From CAVVXX01 sp963707975 (GTDB taxonomy: Bacteria; Pseudomonadota; Alphaproteobacteria; Micropepsales; Micropepsaceae): a stretch of 64,000 nucleotides of DNA. Under the pieces are notes generated by a model. The model saw only the letters and a list, made by a program, of their open reading frames with translations, did no database searches and had not been told where the DNA came from. The stretch's first letter is position 1, and the number at the start of each line of letters is the position of its first letter. The DNA lies in contig OY970177.1 in NCBI GenBank assembly GCA_963707975.1, forward strand, positions 1,302,001 to 1,366,000, read 5' to 3'. Of this stretch, positions 16,949-25,023 are shown in pieces. Made by a program: the position numbers and the translations under genes.

Positions 16949-17512
16949 GCTGGCGCTTTCGGTCTCGAACGGCCGAATAGGATATCGCGTTGCACCAGAC
17001 CAGACAAAGTTGGCGGAAGAGGGGGTCGTTTTGGCCTTCGTGGCATGGCAGAGAAGTCGAGCGCGGTCAGTTCTCACGTGCGAACCTCTCTAGCCAGCTC
17101 CGCCGATCTCGTAGTGCTACCTCTTGCGAAAAGTCGGAAGTTTGGCGGCCCTACCGCCGATTGTCGAATGGCACATCCGAATGACTATCGTCGTGTTACT
17201 GGGACTTAGAAACCGTGCCCATTTAATCCCGTCTTGTCGAAACGGCTGATTGATCACGGTCGTTAGTGGCTTCCCCGTCATTGTTCAGATTTCCGAGCAC
17301 TCTGGAAAGATTGCCAAACCGAGAGCGGGCGGGTCGGCTGAAGTCGAAGCCAATCTCATTTTGAACGCGATACGGAGTTCAGCGTTTCCGATAACCTTGT
17401 CCAGTCCAAGAACCCTACCCCACGCCACCTCGCACATGAGTGCAGCATGGGCGCACTCTCTAGGCCTCGTGCGAGCTTATCGCTGGGGGCGGAATGCGCT
17501 ATCATCGCCATC
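16949..17512 (+). other. Gap without a convincing gene
   Basis: 564 nt between the TIR start at 16948 and the secreted protein at 17513. Short frames exist on both strands but none has a ribosome site plus coding-like composition. The divergent arrangement of the flanking genes means promoters for both probably lie here. I see no repeat or RNA structure that I can defend. Confidence 0.4.
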
Positions 17513-18106
17513 ATGAGTAAGTCGAATTACGCATCCCGTGGCCAGCGCATCTCAAATGCGGCAGCACTTTTCGTAGTCGCGGCGTGCCTCAGTATGTACC
17601 CGGTACTCGCGCTTCCCGCCGAATGGAAAACCTACACCGGAGTAACGTTTTCGATCTCCTATCCACCCGGTTTTACTGTGAACGCTACCCTCCAGACGCT
17701 GGGCCCGGGCAAGGGCGTTCACGGCGTGTCGTTCACAATCCCTGCGAAGCTCGCCGCCGGGACCAACCTTGAAAGCGACACCTATCTGAGCGTTGAGACG
17801 CTCGCCGGTGCTTCGATCTGCTCGACGGCACCGTTCCTCTCCCACCCTGAGAATACGAAAGACCTCACTCAAGACGGTATCCGCTATTCCATGGCGGTGC
17901 ATTCCGAGGCAGCCATGGGGAATGTCTACGAGGAAACCGTGTATGCCGAACGCGACAGTTCGCCGTGTGTCGCCATTCACTACTTCATCCACTCGAGCAA
18001 TATCGGAAATTACGATCCTGGCACGGTTCGTGCGTTCGACCGGACCGCCTTGCTCCGCATATTTGACGAGATGAGGCGAACATTCGCGTTGACGCACGCC
18101 AAATAA
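17513..18106 (+). CDS. Secreted protein of unknown function
   Basis: I start at ATG 17513, which opens a signal peptide: M-S-K-S-N-Y, then a hydrophobic core A-A-L-F-V-V-A-A-C-L-S-M-Y-P-V-L-A and probable cleavage before L-P-A-E-W. About 197 residues. The mature part begins W-K-T-Y-T-G-V-T-F-S-I-S-Y-P-P-G-F, a pattern common in small periplasmic beta-rich proteins whose N-terminus describes a fitted profile (PsbP-like). Two Cys (in S-I-C-S-T and S-P-C-V-A) could form a disulfide. No enzyme motif is seen. It stands alone on this strand between the second TIR-WD40 gene and the phosphoesterase. Confidence 0.55.
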   Translation: MSKSNYASRGQRISNAAALFVVAACLSMYPVLALPAEWKTYTGVTFSISYPPGFTVNATLQTLGPGKGVHGVSFTIPAKLAAGTNLESDTYLSVETLAGASICSTAPFLSHPENTKDLTQDGIRYSMAVHSEAAMGNVYEETVYAERDSSPCVAIHYFIHSSNIGNYDPGTVRAFDRTALLRIFDEMRRTFALTHAK

Positions 18107-18551
18107 TTTTCGCAATCACCGCAAGCTTCCGTTCGACTTCCGGAAGCGCCGCCTGTCCCTTCAGAAGACTTCATCCCGATTGATTCCAATGCGGATTGGC
18201 TGCGGACATGGTTTTCGGACCGGACAGCTCCGGTCGAGATGGAACCGCGAACCGGTTGATGGTCATCAGTTTGCGGGAATCGAGGACGATGCGGGGCGCA
18301 GCTTACTTGGCGGACCGGCATAGATGAGATTTTCTGAACGAACCTGGTCTAAATAATCTAGTCACGCAAAATAAGCCCACACTTAGTCGATTGGTGATTT
18401 GCGATTGACGCCCTGTTTGAGGGAAGAACCCAGGAAAAGATAGAAATGCCAACTAACGCTTGTACCGAATTAATCGTTGTGAACTGGTTTGCTCTACCGC
18501 GATCAGATTGTTACCAAGAGCCGGAGATGACCCCAATTTTTACGCCAGAGC
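18107..18551. other. Gap between convergent genes, no gene seen
   Basis: 445 nt between the 3' ends of the secreted-protein gene and the phosphoesterase gene. A weak frame occurs on the minus strand but runs into the coding region of 17513-18106 and lacks homology. The right half is AT-richer than its surroundings. I see no convincing hairpin terminator, tRNA or repeat. Confidence 0.35.
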
Positions 18552-19790
18552 CTACCGCACGTTCCTTGAGGTGAAGACATCGGCACCGAAGCTCTTAAGA
18601 TGTTTTCGCGCTGCATAACCTAGATGGTTCACGCCAAATATGTCTCCAATCGTCCTAAGCAGAGAGTAATGGTTATATGGTTCGTTCGACACTGTTCCAG
18701 GTCTGATGAACGGAGAAATTGCCACTGCGCCAATGCGACCACCCCCTGGACCTATGATCCCAGGACCTAGATCTGGTGCGCCAAAAACCGTCTGTCTAGA
18801 GTTGATGTTTGGTCCAGGTTTTTCATTACAGCACGCCGACGGGTCGCCTTCTCGGCGCGTGTACTGCTTAGTTGCGGGATCATATCGCACATCAATGTCC
18901 GCCTCATCGAATGTGATGACCAGTAGACCATCTTGCTTGAAAGCGGGGGACGCGAGAATAGTTGGCACCCACTCGCGCAGAAAGCCATCTGCTGACACCA
19001 ACCCACCTGGCTCATGGCCGCCAACACAAGTTCTACCTGGAACACCACCATCGTGCCCGTCGTCGCACAGATTGGGTGTGATGAAGATGTAATTTGCTGT
19101 GGTCGCAATGGATTGCAGATCTTGTTTCAGGGTACCGAAATTAACAACATTCGAATTGCAGACTGGAGTGTCGATGATTGAATGAAAATATACGAAAGGA
19201 TTGTGACGGGTGGCGTACTGGTCCGCTGGCCGCATCGACGTCGCCGCTTCTGCCTTTTGCGTGGGATCCTGGCTATTCAGTTTCGGATGTCCGCAAGAAG
19301 CGCTTTCTCGCGCAGGATCGTTTCCCATGTCCTCTGAATAAGATTTCCAGGTATAGCCAGCGTTCTGCAGTTCATCGGCAATTGTGAGAACGTTCGGCGG
19401 ATAGACGCAGCCATTTCCGATTGCCTGCCCATCTTGATCCTGAGTAGCGCCAGAAAAATCAACGAAGCTATGGCAATCGCTCTGGGTCATGTAGTTGGGT
19501 GCCTGGCCGCTGATCATCGCGATGTAATTATCAAGGCTATTATGCCCGATCCCATAGTAGTGCACGAGCTGCGCGCCTTTCGCCACCAGCGTATGAGCCA
19601 GATACGGCGCTTGTGAGTGTTCGCCGAATGTGGATGCGAAACTTTCGTTTTCCAATACGATGATAAATACATGGCGAATTGGGGAAATCTTTGCGGCGAT
19701 CGCTGCTTGATCAAGCGGAGTGCAACACAGAATCGCTGTAGCGCCGAAAGCGATCACCGCCGATCGCGCGCGCGAAATGAATTCAATCAT
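18552..19790 (-). CDS. Secreted phosphoesterase (acid phosphatase / phospholipase C superfamily)
   Basis: I start at ATG 19790 because it opens a signal peptide (M-I-E-F-I-S-R-A-R-S-A-V-I-A-F-G-A-T-A-I-L). About 412 residues. Motifs of the PF04185-type phosphoesterase/alkaline-phosphatase fold are visible: H-V-F-I-I-V-L-E-N-E-S-F near the N-terminus (metal-binding Glu/Asn), Y-Y-G-I-G-H-N-S-L-D-N-Y, I-T-P-N-L-C-D-D-G-H-D, L-L-V-I-T-F-D-E-A-D, and N-H-Y-S-L-L-R-T-I-G-D-I-F near the C-terminus. It probably hydrolyses phosphate mono- or diesters in the periplasm or outside. No obvious operon partner. Its relation to the TIR genes around it is unclear. Confidence 0.8.
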   Translation of the reverse strand: MIEFISRARSAVIAFGATAILCCTPLDQAAIAAKISPIRHVFIIVLENESFASTFGEHSQAPYLAHTLVAKGAQLVHYYGIGHNSLDNYIAMISGQAPNYMTQSDCHSFVDFSGATQDQDGQAIGNGCVYPPNVLTIADELQNAGYTWKSYSEDMGNDPARESASCGHPKLNSQDPTQKAEAATSMRPADQYATRHNPFVYFHSIIDTPVCNSNVVNFGTLKQDLQSIATTANYIFITPNLCDDGHDGGVPGRTCVGGHEPGGLVSADGFLREWVPTILASPAFKQDGLLVITFDEADIDVRYDPATKQYTRREGDPSACCNEKPGPNINSRQTVFGAPDLGPGIIGPGGGRIGAVAISPFIRPGTVSNEPYNHYSLLRTIGDIFGVNHLGYAARKHLKSFGADVFTSRNVR

Positions 19791-20110
19791 GTCGTGTGTA
19801 CCCAACACAAAATGTTGTCTCAAGGTATTATTTGGATAATCGATAACCAGGCCACGATTCTCCGTCAAGACCCAGATGCTGCGGTCCCTGCGAGTAGCAA
19901 GGTGTCATTATTTTTCGGGTTACGTCGCGCACGCGGACTGATTATTCCATTTTCGCGCTGCCTTGCCCCACCGCCACCTCGATTTGACAGAGCAGCATCA
20001 CAATCTGTATCGCGCTGAATCTGTTCTTTTCAATCATCAGTGTCTCTTCGAAGATAGTTTCCCTCAATCCGCCAACGAAAAAAGTGTCCTGTCAGATAAG
20101 GAGCAATGAG
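19791..20110. other. Gap, probable promoter region of the phosphoesterase gene
   Basis: 320 nt lie between the start of the phosphoesterase gene and the end of the tandem-TIR gene. The sequence is AT-richer than the genes beside it and contains no convincing reading frame, hairpin or repeat. The leftward promoter of the phosphoesterase should be here, but I cannot point to a confident -35/-10 pair. Confidence 0.3.
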
Positions 20111-20875
20111 CTACTCCATGTCTTGTGTTTTCATAGAGCGAATAAGCCGTTCTAGACCTGCGTGGAACGACCCTCTCAAGAGGTCGACCGAGTTGATGTA
20201 TTTGAGTTGAGGCAACATCGCTTCGCGTGGAAATGGGGCAATTATGACGGGAATAATATTGCTCCGGTGGGCAGCGATGTGTAGGGCATATTCGGTTTCG
20301 TGCCTACACCATTGGCTGCTAAGAGAGGCTCTACTCATTAAAATGAGCACAAACCCAGATTTGACCGCCTCATCAATCGCAGAGCGCACCTCCGCCCTCC
20401 AATCACTCCCGGACGGAATTGATAAATTACACCATACCGAATAATCATGTTTCTCCAGTGCAATTTGAATGCGCTTCGCTATTTTCTCATCGGCACGAGC
20501 GTAAGACAGAAAGACCGTGGCGCGTTTGAGGAGGCGGTCCAATTTGTAGAGTTGTGATTCGAGATCCTGCGTGAGGTCAATGGTTTCTTTGGATTTCCCA
20601 TCAAGGGATTCAACCAAAGCGATTTCTTCCGGAACATATTTCGAAGCCTTGGCATTTGGGCTGTCGCAAAGAACGAACCAATTGCGAGACCTGATTTCAT
20701 CGCGGATGAGCTTGGGTAGGCGTGCGTCATCATCGTCTAGGCACTTGAGGAAGAACAACAACGGATTATGCCCGCGATCTTCCAAATAATTGCGAATCTT
20801 GCGCACCTTTTCCTGATCGTGGTGAGAGTGGGAGACGAAGATCCACGCGCCAGATCGCTGTTCTGCCCGAGTCAT
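20111..20875 (-). CDS. Tandem TIR-domain protein
   Basis: 254 residues with two TIR-like domains in a row. The first (residues 10-110) begins W-I-F-V-S-H-S-H-H-D and has V-P-E-E-I-A (E83/E84) at the catalytic-glutamate position. The second (residues 119-250) begins T-V-F-L-S-Y-A-R-A-D-E, has a V-W-C-N-L-S-I-P-S-G-S-D-W BB-loop region, and C-R-H-E-T-E-Y-A (E193) at the same position. No membrane helix, so it should be cytosolic, unlike the other TIR proteins here. Two TIRs in one chain would favour the dimer needed to build a composite NADase active site. It may be an effector acting with the neighbouring membrane TIR proteins; this is inference. Confidence 0.8.
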   Translation of the reverse strand: MTRAEQRSGAWIFVSHSHHDQEKVRKIRNYLEDRGHNPLLFFLKCLDDDDARLPKLIRDEIRSRNWFVLCDSPNAKASKYVPEEIALVESLDGKSKETIDLTQDLESQLYKLDRLLKRATVFLSYARADEKIAKRIQIALEKHDYSVWCNLSIPSGSDWRAEVRSAIDEAVKSGFVLILMSRASLSSQWCRHETEYALHIAAHRSNIIPVIIAPFPREAMLPQLKYINSVDLLRGSFHAGLERLIRSMKTQDME

Positions 20876-21410
20876 GAGTCGCTTTCGTGGTTGCCGCGGC
20901 GGACGTCCAGTCGTAGATTGAGCAACCGGCTCCCTGTCGTAACAATATCACCAGACGCCAAGAGTGGGGTCATTATCGGAGGGGGCTGGGAATATGCTTG
21001 GGTTGCACAGTGTGACGCGCTTCTGACATTAATTAGTTCTGACAGAATAGTTGGAAGGCGCAGGTTGCATCACACGTCGTTCCAGACACCCGACTTTAGG
21101 AATCCGTCAGAGGCGCGGCTTCTACCGCGCCTTTTCTCCCGTGGACGGCTGGCGCGTAGTGCTAGCACGCTGTACGTTGCACGCAGACACAACTGGCGCA
21201 GCGAGCCGAACAGAGATCTCAGAGTACCTACCCCCGCGCGCGTCGAATCTTCAGATGGAGTGATGCCGACTTACGAGCGACCTTTCAGAAGGATGACCGT
21301 CCCGAAACATCCGGGCTGCAAGCTTATGAATTTAGCCGCGAGTAGTACCACTTTCGCGGCCACCTCGCAGACCGCATCGGATTTCGGTTTACGTGGTCTT
21401 GGAAAAACGG
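20876..21410. other. Divergent gap between two TIR genes
   Basis: 535 nt between the start of the leftward tandem-TIR gene and the start of the rightward TIR-STAND gene. A rightward frame crosses it (20768-21430) but it overlaps the tandem-TIR gene and has an unbiased, arginine-rich composition, so I treat it as chance. Promoters for both genes are expected here; no clear operator or RNA structure is visible. Confidence 0.3.
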
Positions 21411-24278
21411 ATGTCTCGCATCTTTCTTAGCCATTCTAGTGCGAACAATGCTGAAGCGGTTGCTATTCGCGACTGGCTCAAACGAGAAGGCTGGGACGAT
21501 GTTTTCTTAGACATCGATCCCGACGGTGGTATCGCGGCTGGCGAACGCTGGGAGCGCGCGCTTAACCAGGCTGCACGCCACTGCGAGGCGGTGCTATTTG
21601 TTGTTTCACGCGCCTGGCTTGCATCGGGCTGGTGTCTCAAAGAGTTCAATCTCGCGCACCGGCTCAATAAGCGAATGTTCGGTATTCTCGTTGACGACCT
21701 TGCGGTTACGGATCTGCCGCTCGATCTCACGACTACTTGGCAACTCGTGCAACTCTGCGCAGGCCGGGACCACGTCATGCTCCGCGTCACAATGCCGTTT
21801 ACTGGGCAAGAAGCCCACGTCACCTTTTCAATGGAAGGTCTTGCGCAACTCAAGCTCGGATTGCAGCGCGCCGGCCTAGATACGCGCTTCTTCGCTTGGC
21901 CGCCACAAAATGACCCTAACCGCCCTCCTTATCGGGGCCTGAGGCCACTCGAAGCTGAAGATGCGGGCATTTTCTTCGGTCGGGATGCGCCTATTGTCGA
22001 GGCACTCGACCGCTTGCGTGGGCTTCGCGACACGGCTCCGCCCCGTTTCCTGGTGATTTTGGGCGCATCTGGTGCAGGCAAGTCATCATTCTTGCGTGCG
22101 GGAATCTTGCCGCGGCTGCAGCGAGACGAAAATAATTTTCTGGTACTTCCAGTGCTTCGACCGGAACGTGCTGCAATCGAGGGCGAAACTAGTCTCGTGC
22201 GCGTACTCGAAGAAGCGTTCCTTTCACAAGGCCTTTCACATACACGAGCTGACATCAGGGCCACCATCGGCGCTGGCGCGCCAACTTTATTGCAGCTTCT
22301 TGCCAAGCTCGTATCCAACGCGCAAATTTCTGACCTATCCGAGGAACAAGGAGCGAAACCCCCAACCTTAGTTCTGCCGATAGACCAGGGTGAGGAATTA
22401 TTCATTACTGAGGGGTCGCAGGAGGCGGAGCCCCTGCTGGCTCTCCTGGGGGCTATTCTTACGGCCACCAGGCCGAATCTCATCGTGATCATCACTATCC
22501 GCTCTGATTCCTATGAACTCCTGCAAACCGCAAAGGCGCTGGACGGTATCGCCCAACAGACATTGAGCCTCCCACCTTTGCCAAAGGGCGCCTATCAAGC
22601 GGTAATTGAGAACCCAGCTAAGAGACTCAAGGATAGCTCCCGCGCGCTTAAGATCGAGCCCGCACTGACCCAGGCGTTACTTGCTGACATTGAGTCCGAC
22701 GGTGGACGTGACGCTCTGCCGCTCCTTGCTTTCACTCTGGAGCGGCTATACCTCGAGTACGGCGGTCGAGGCAGTTTAGCTCTTTCTGATTACGACGCAC
22801 TCGGCCGCATCAAGGGCTCAATCGAGGCTGCAGTCGAGCGCGCGCTAACCGCTGCGGATGCGGACACAAATATTCCGCGTGACCGTGCCGCGCAACTCGC
22901 ACTGCTACGCCGCGGCCTAATTCCGTGGCTCGCCGGCGTAGACCCAGACACGGGCGCCCCACGTCGGCGTGTGGCTCAGTTCTCAGAGATCCCCATCGAG
23001 ACTCGGCCACTCATTCAGCATTTGGTCGAACAACGGCTTCTCGTGACCGATATGTCGAAAGACAAGAACGAGCACACGATCGAGCCCGTGCATGAGGCGC
23101 TCCTTCGGCAATGGGGTCTCTTGCATGGTTGGCTCATAGAAGATGCTGGTTTCCTCAGCGTCATTGATGGCGTCAAGCGCGCATCTCGGGATTGGATTGC
23201 GGCTGGCAAGGATGCGGCTTGGCTCACACATTCAACCGGTCGGCTAGAATCCACCGAGCAGTTGAGCGACAGACCAGACCTTGCAGCGAACTTAAGCCTG
23301 ACGGATCGCGAGTACCTAGCCGCATGCCGGAAGATGGAGGAAGCATCAGGCGGCAGGACCAGGCGGGTTCGTGCTCTGATTTATGTACTGTTTGCCGGGA
23401 TGATCGCCGGGCTCATTGGCTGGATCAATCAGTCGTATATCAAACAGCAATTGAGTTGGTTCGTGACTGTTCGCCCATACATGCTAGCGCAGGTGCGGCC
23501 ATATGTGCTGCACGCGGAGTTCGAACGTGCTCTTAAACCTTATGCGTCTTTCAGAGAGTGTGCGCGTTACTGTCCCGAAATGATTGTGGTACCTCCCGGA
23601 GAGTTTATTATGGGATCAGCCGCGACAGAAAAGGGCCGCTTCGACGATGAAGGCCCGCAACATAAGGTCGTATTCGCACGTTCTTTCGCGGTCTCAAAGT
23701 TCGAAGTGACTTTCGATGAATGGGATGCCTGCGCCTCCTATGGTGATTGCAATGGGCGCGTGCCCTCCGGTCGTTGGGGGCGCGGTCGCCAGCCGGTTAT
23801 CAATGTGACGTTGGACGATGCCGAGCGTTATGTCGCCTGGCTATCAACAATGACGGGTAAACGCTACCGGTTGCTCTCTGAAGCGGAATTTGAATACATC
23901 GCGCGCGGAGGGACATCGACTGTCTATCCTTGGGGTAACGATATAGGCGTGAAAAATGCCAACTGTCGACATTGCGGCGGCCTATGGGATGGCATTAAAC
24001 CGGCCCCGGTCGGCTCCTTTCATCCAAATAAGTTCGGCCTCTACGATACGAACGGTAACGTCTGGCAATGGGTCGACGATTGTTATCACGTGAGCTACGA
24101 CGGAGCGCCGACAAACGGCTCTGCGTGGACAACAGGAGATTGTAGCCAACGAGTTGTTCGTGGCGGTTCGTGGGACGATGACCCTGGAGAGCTTCGCTCT
24201 GCGGACAGAAACAGGGACACCATTGACAATCGTTTCAGTTATCTTGGCATCCGAGTGGCCCGAACCCTAACGAATTAA
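21411..24278 (+). CDS. TIR - STAND NTPase - transmembrane - FGE-sulfatase domain protein
   Basis: I start at ATG 21411 (M-S-R-I-F-L-S-H-S-S) rather than a weaker upstream site. 955 residues. Residues 1-130: TIR with W-C-L-K-E-F (E78). Residues about 170-560: nSTAND1-type NTPase, starting P-Y-R-G-L-R-P-L-E and F-F-G-R-D, with Walker A G-A-S-G-A-G-K-S at 218-225, Walker-B-like L-V-L-P-I-D-Q-G-E-E-L-F and the C-terminal V-H-E-A-L-L-R-Q-W winged-helix signature. A membrane helix follows a basic stretch at about 650-672. From about 724 is an FGE-sulfatase/SUMF1-like domain (P-P-G-E-F-I-M-G-S, S-E-A-E-F-E-Y, Y-P-W-G, N-V-W-Q-W-V, V-V-R-G-G-S-W). It looks like an NLR-type receptor with an extracytoplasmic sensor lectin-like fold; function is inferred. 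Confidence 0.85.
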   Translation: MSRIFLSHSSANNAEAVAIRDWLKREGWDDVFLDIDPDGGIAAGERWERALNQAARHCEAVLFVVSRAWLASGWCLKEFNLAHRLNKRMFGILVDDLAVTDLPLDLTTTWQLVQLCAGRDHVMLRVTMPFTGQEAHVTFSMEGLAQLKLGLQRAGLDTRFFAWPPQNDPNRPPYRGLRPLEAEDAGIFFGRDAPIVEALDRLRGLRDTAPPRFLVILGASGAGKSSFLRAGILPRLQRDENNFLVLPVLRPERAAIEGETSLVRVLEEAFLSQGLSHTRADIRATIGAGAPTLLQLLAKLVSNAQISDLSEEQGAKPPTLVLPIDQGEELFITEGSQEAEPLLALLGAILTATRPNLIVIITIRSDSYELLQTAKALDGIAQQTLSLPPLPKGAYQAVIENPAKRLKDSSRALKIEPALTQALLADIESDGGRDALPLLAFTLERLYLEYGGRGSLALSDYDALGRIKGSIEAAVERALTAADADTNIPRDRAAQLALLRRGLIPWLAGVDPDTGAPRRRVAQFSEIPIETRPLIQHLVEQRLLVTDMSKDKNEHTIEPVHEALLRQWGLLHGWLIEDAGFLSVIDGVKRASRDWIAAGKDAAWLTHSTGRLESTEQLSDRPDLAANLSLTDREYLAACRKMEEASGGRTRRVRALIYVLFAGMIAGLIGWINQSYIKQQLSWFVTVRPYMLAQVRPYVLHAEFERALKPYASFRECARYCPEMIVVPPGEFIMGSAATEKGRFDDEGPQHKVVFARSFAVSKFEVTFDEWDACASYGDCNGRVPSGRWGRGRQPVINVTLDDAERYVAWLSTMTGKRYRLLSEAEFEYIARGGTSTVYPWGNDIGVKNANCRHCGGLWDGIKPAPVGSFHPNKFGLYDTNGNVWQWVDDCYHVSYDGAPTNGSAWTTGDCSQRVVRGGSWDDDPGELRSADRNRDTIDNRFSYLGIRVARTLTN

Positions 24279-24464
24279 TCTGATATTGGAAAGGAATGAG
24301 CCGAGGGCCGTTCAGGGGTTGGGCGACTTAACGGCTTTTTGTACGAGCGGGATAGCTACACTAGCCCATGGGTGAACTCGAAACGACTGGGGTTACGCCG
24401 GGGTTACACACAACGGTGCGCATGAATGAAACAAAATGAGACTGCAGGTGATATGTGGCACTTG

Positions 24465-24551
24465 TAGTGTACGCTACCGCCTCTTCGCTATGATCAAGCG
24501 CTCTTCCAAGACAGTTTCTAACAAACCGTCTGGTACAAAAGGAGCCCGTCA
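24465..24551 (-). repeat. Remnant of an IS3-family left end
   Basis: Read on the minus strand from 24551, the sequence closely follows the left end of the IS3 element at 30498: T-G-A-C then GGGCTC, then TTTTGTACCA, later GAAACTGTCTTGGAA and GCTTG...AT...GCGAAGAGG. Identity is around three quarters over about 80 nt and then fades, so this is an old fragment of a related element lying in the opposite orientation to the intact copy. The small frames that cross it are artefacts. Confidence 0.6.
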
Positions 24552-24553
24552 GA

Positions 24554-24826
24554 TCAATCTCAAAGAGTCCCTCCAAAACCGCCTTCAGCAATGTCACGCC
24601 TGAGATCCCAGCCATTACAGCAATCCCCGTCGATAAATTCCTAGACAAACTTTACAGCGGCGAGGAACTGCGCGTTTTTGATGCCAACGCCTGGCCCACC
24701 GCGCGCCAAATTCAGGAACACCTTCTCGCTCTTCACCAGTCGAAAGAAGCCGTGGAGAGAGCGTGGGACGCGCTCACACGGCACGAACAGAGGTCATTCC
24801 CGCCGCTGCCTTGGCCTCGCTCGTAA
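24554..24826 (+). pseudogene. 5'-truncated small gene beside the IS remnant
   Basis: A frame open from the edge of the IS fragment to TAA 24824-24826 has coding-like composition (V-D-K-F-L-D-K-L-Y-S-G-E-E-L-R-V-F, then A-R-Q-I-Q-E-H-L-L-A-L-H and E-A-V-E-R-A-W-D-A-L) but no ATG or GTG start. It is probably the C-terminal part of a gene cut by the old IS insertion. I do not recognise the family. The adjoining 24279-24464 stretch shows nothing else. Confidence 0.3.
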
Positions 24827-24905
24827 CACGCATCGTCAAGTATAAAGTCACGGCGCGGTGGATTTCCGGCGCGAACGAAAAAAGGAAGTTTAGAGTTTAG
24901 CCCCC

Positions 24906-24925
24906 TTAGCCCATTAAAGGGCTAA
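24906..24925. terminator. Inverted repeat downstream of the primase-helicase gene
   Basis: TTAGCCC (24906-24912), six-base ATTAAA spacer, GGGCTAA (24919-24925): a perfect 7-bp stem. It lies 100 nt beyond the 3' end of the leftward primase-helicase gene and could end its transcript, though the T-tract expected of an intrinsic terminator is weak. It may instead be part of a replication or regulatory site with the palindrome at 24945. Confidence 0.4.
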
Positions 24926-24944
24926 ACCTTCATTCTTCCCAAGC

Positions 24945-24974
24945 TGGGGAGAGCGCATTAATGCGCTCTCCCCA
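24945..24974. other. Perfect 30-bp palindrome downstream of the primase-helicase gene
   Basis: The two 15-nt halves (half: TGGGGAGAGCGCATT) are exact reverse complements with no spacer, so the site is fully two-fold symmetric. It lies 50 nt beyond the stop of the primase-helicase gene and beside the hairpin at 24906-24925. A spacerless palindrome is a poorer terminator than a looped one and a better candidate protein-binding site, for example for an initiator, a partition or a transfer protein of the mobile element. Role unknown. Confidence 0.55.
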
Positions 24975-25023
24975 TGGGCTTTAATTCTTTAGCGGGCTAG
25001 GTCAAATAAACTTCCCCTCACAC

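Noticed and set aside
20768..21430. 220-codon rightward frame between the TIR genes
   Set aside because: Overlaps the tandem-TIR gene and the TIR-STAND start, has arginine-rich random composition and no ribosome site.
24361..24648. 95-codon leftward frame
   Set aside because: Crosses the IS3 end remnant and has no coding features.
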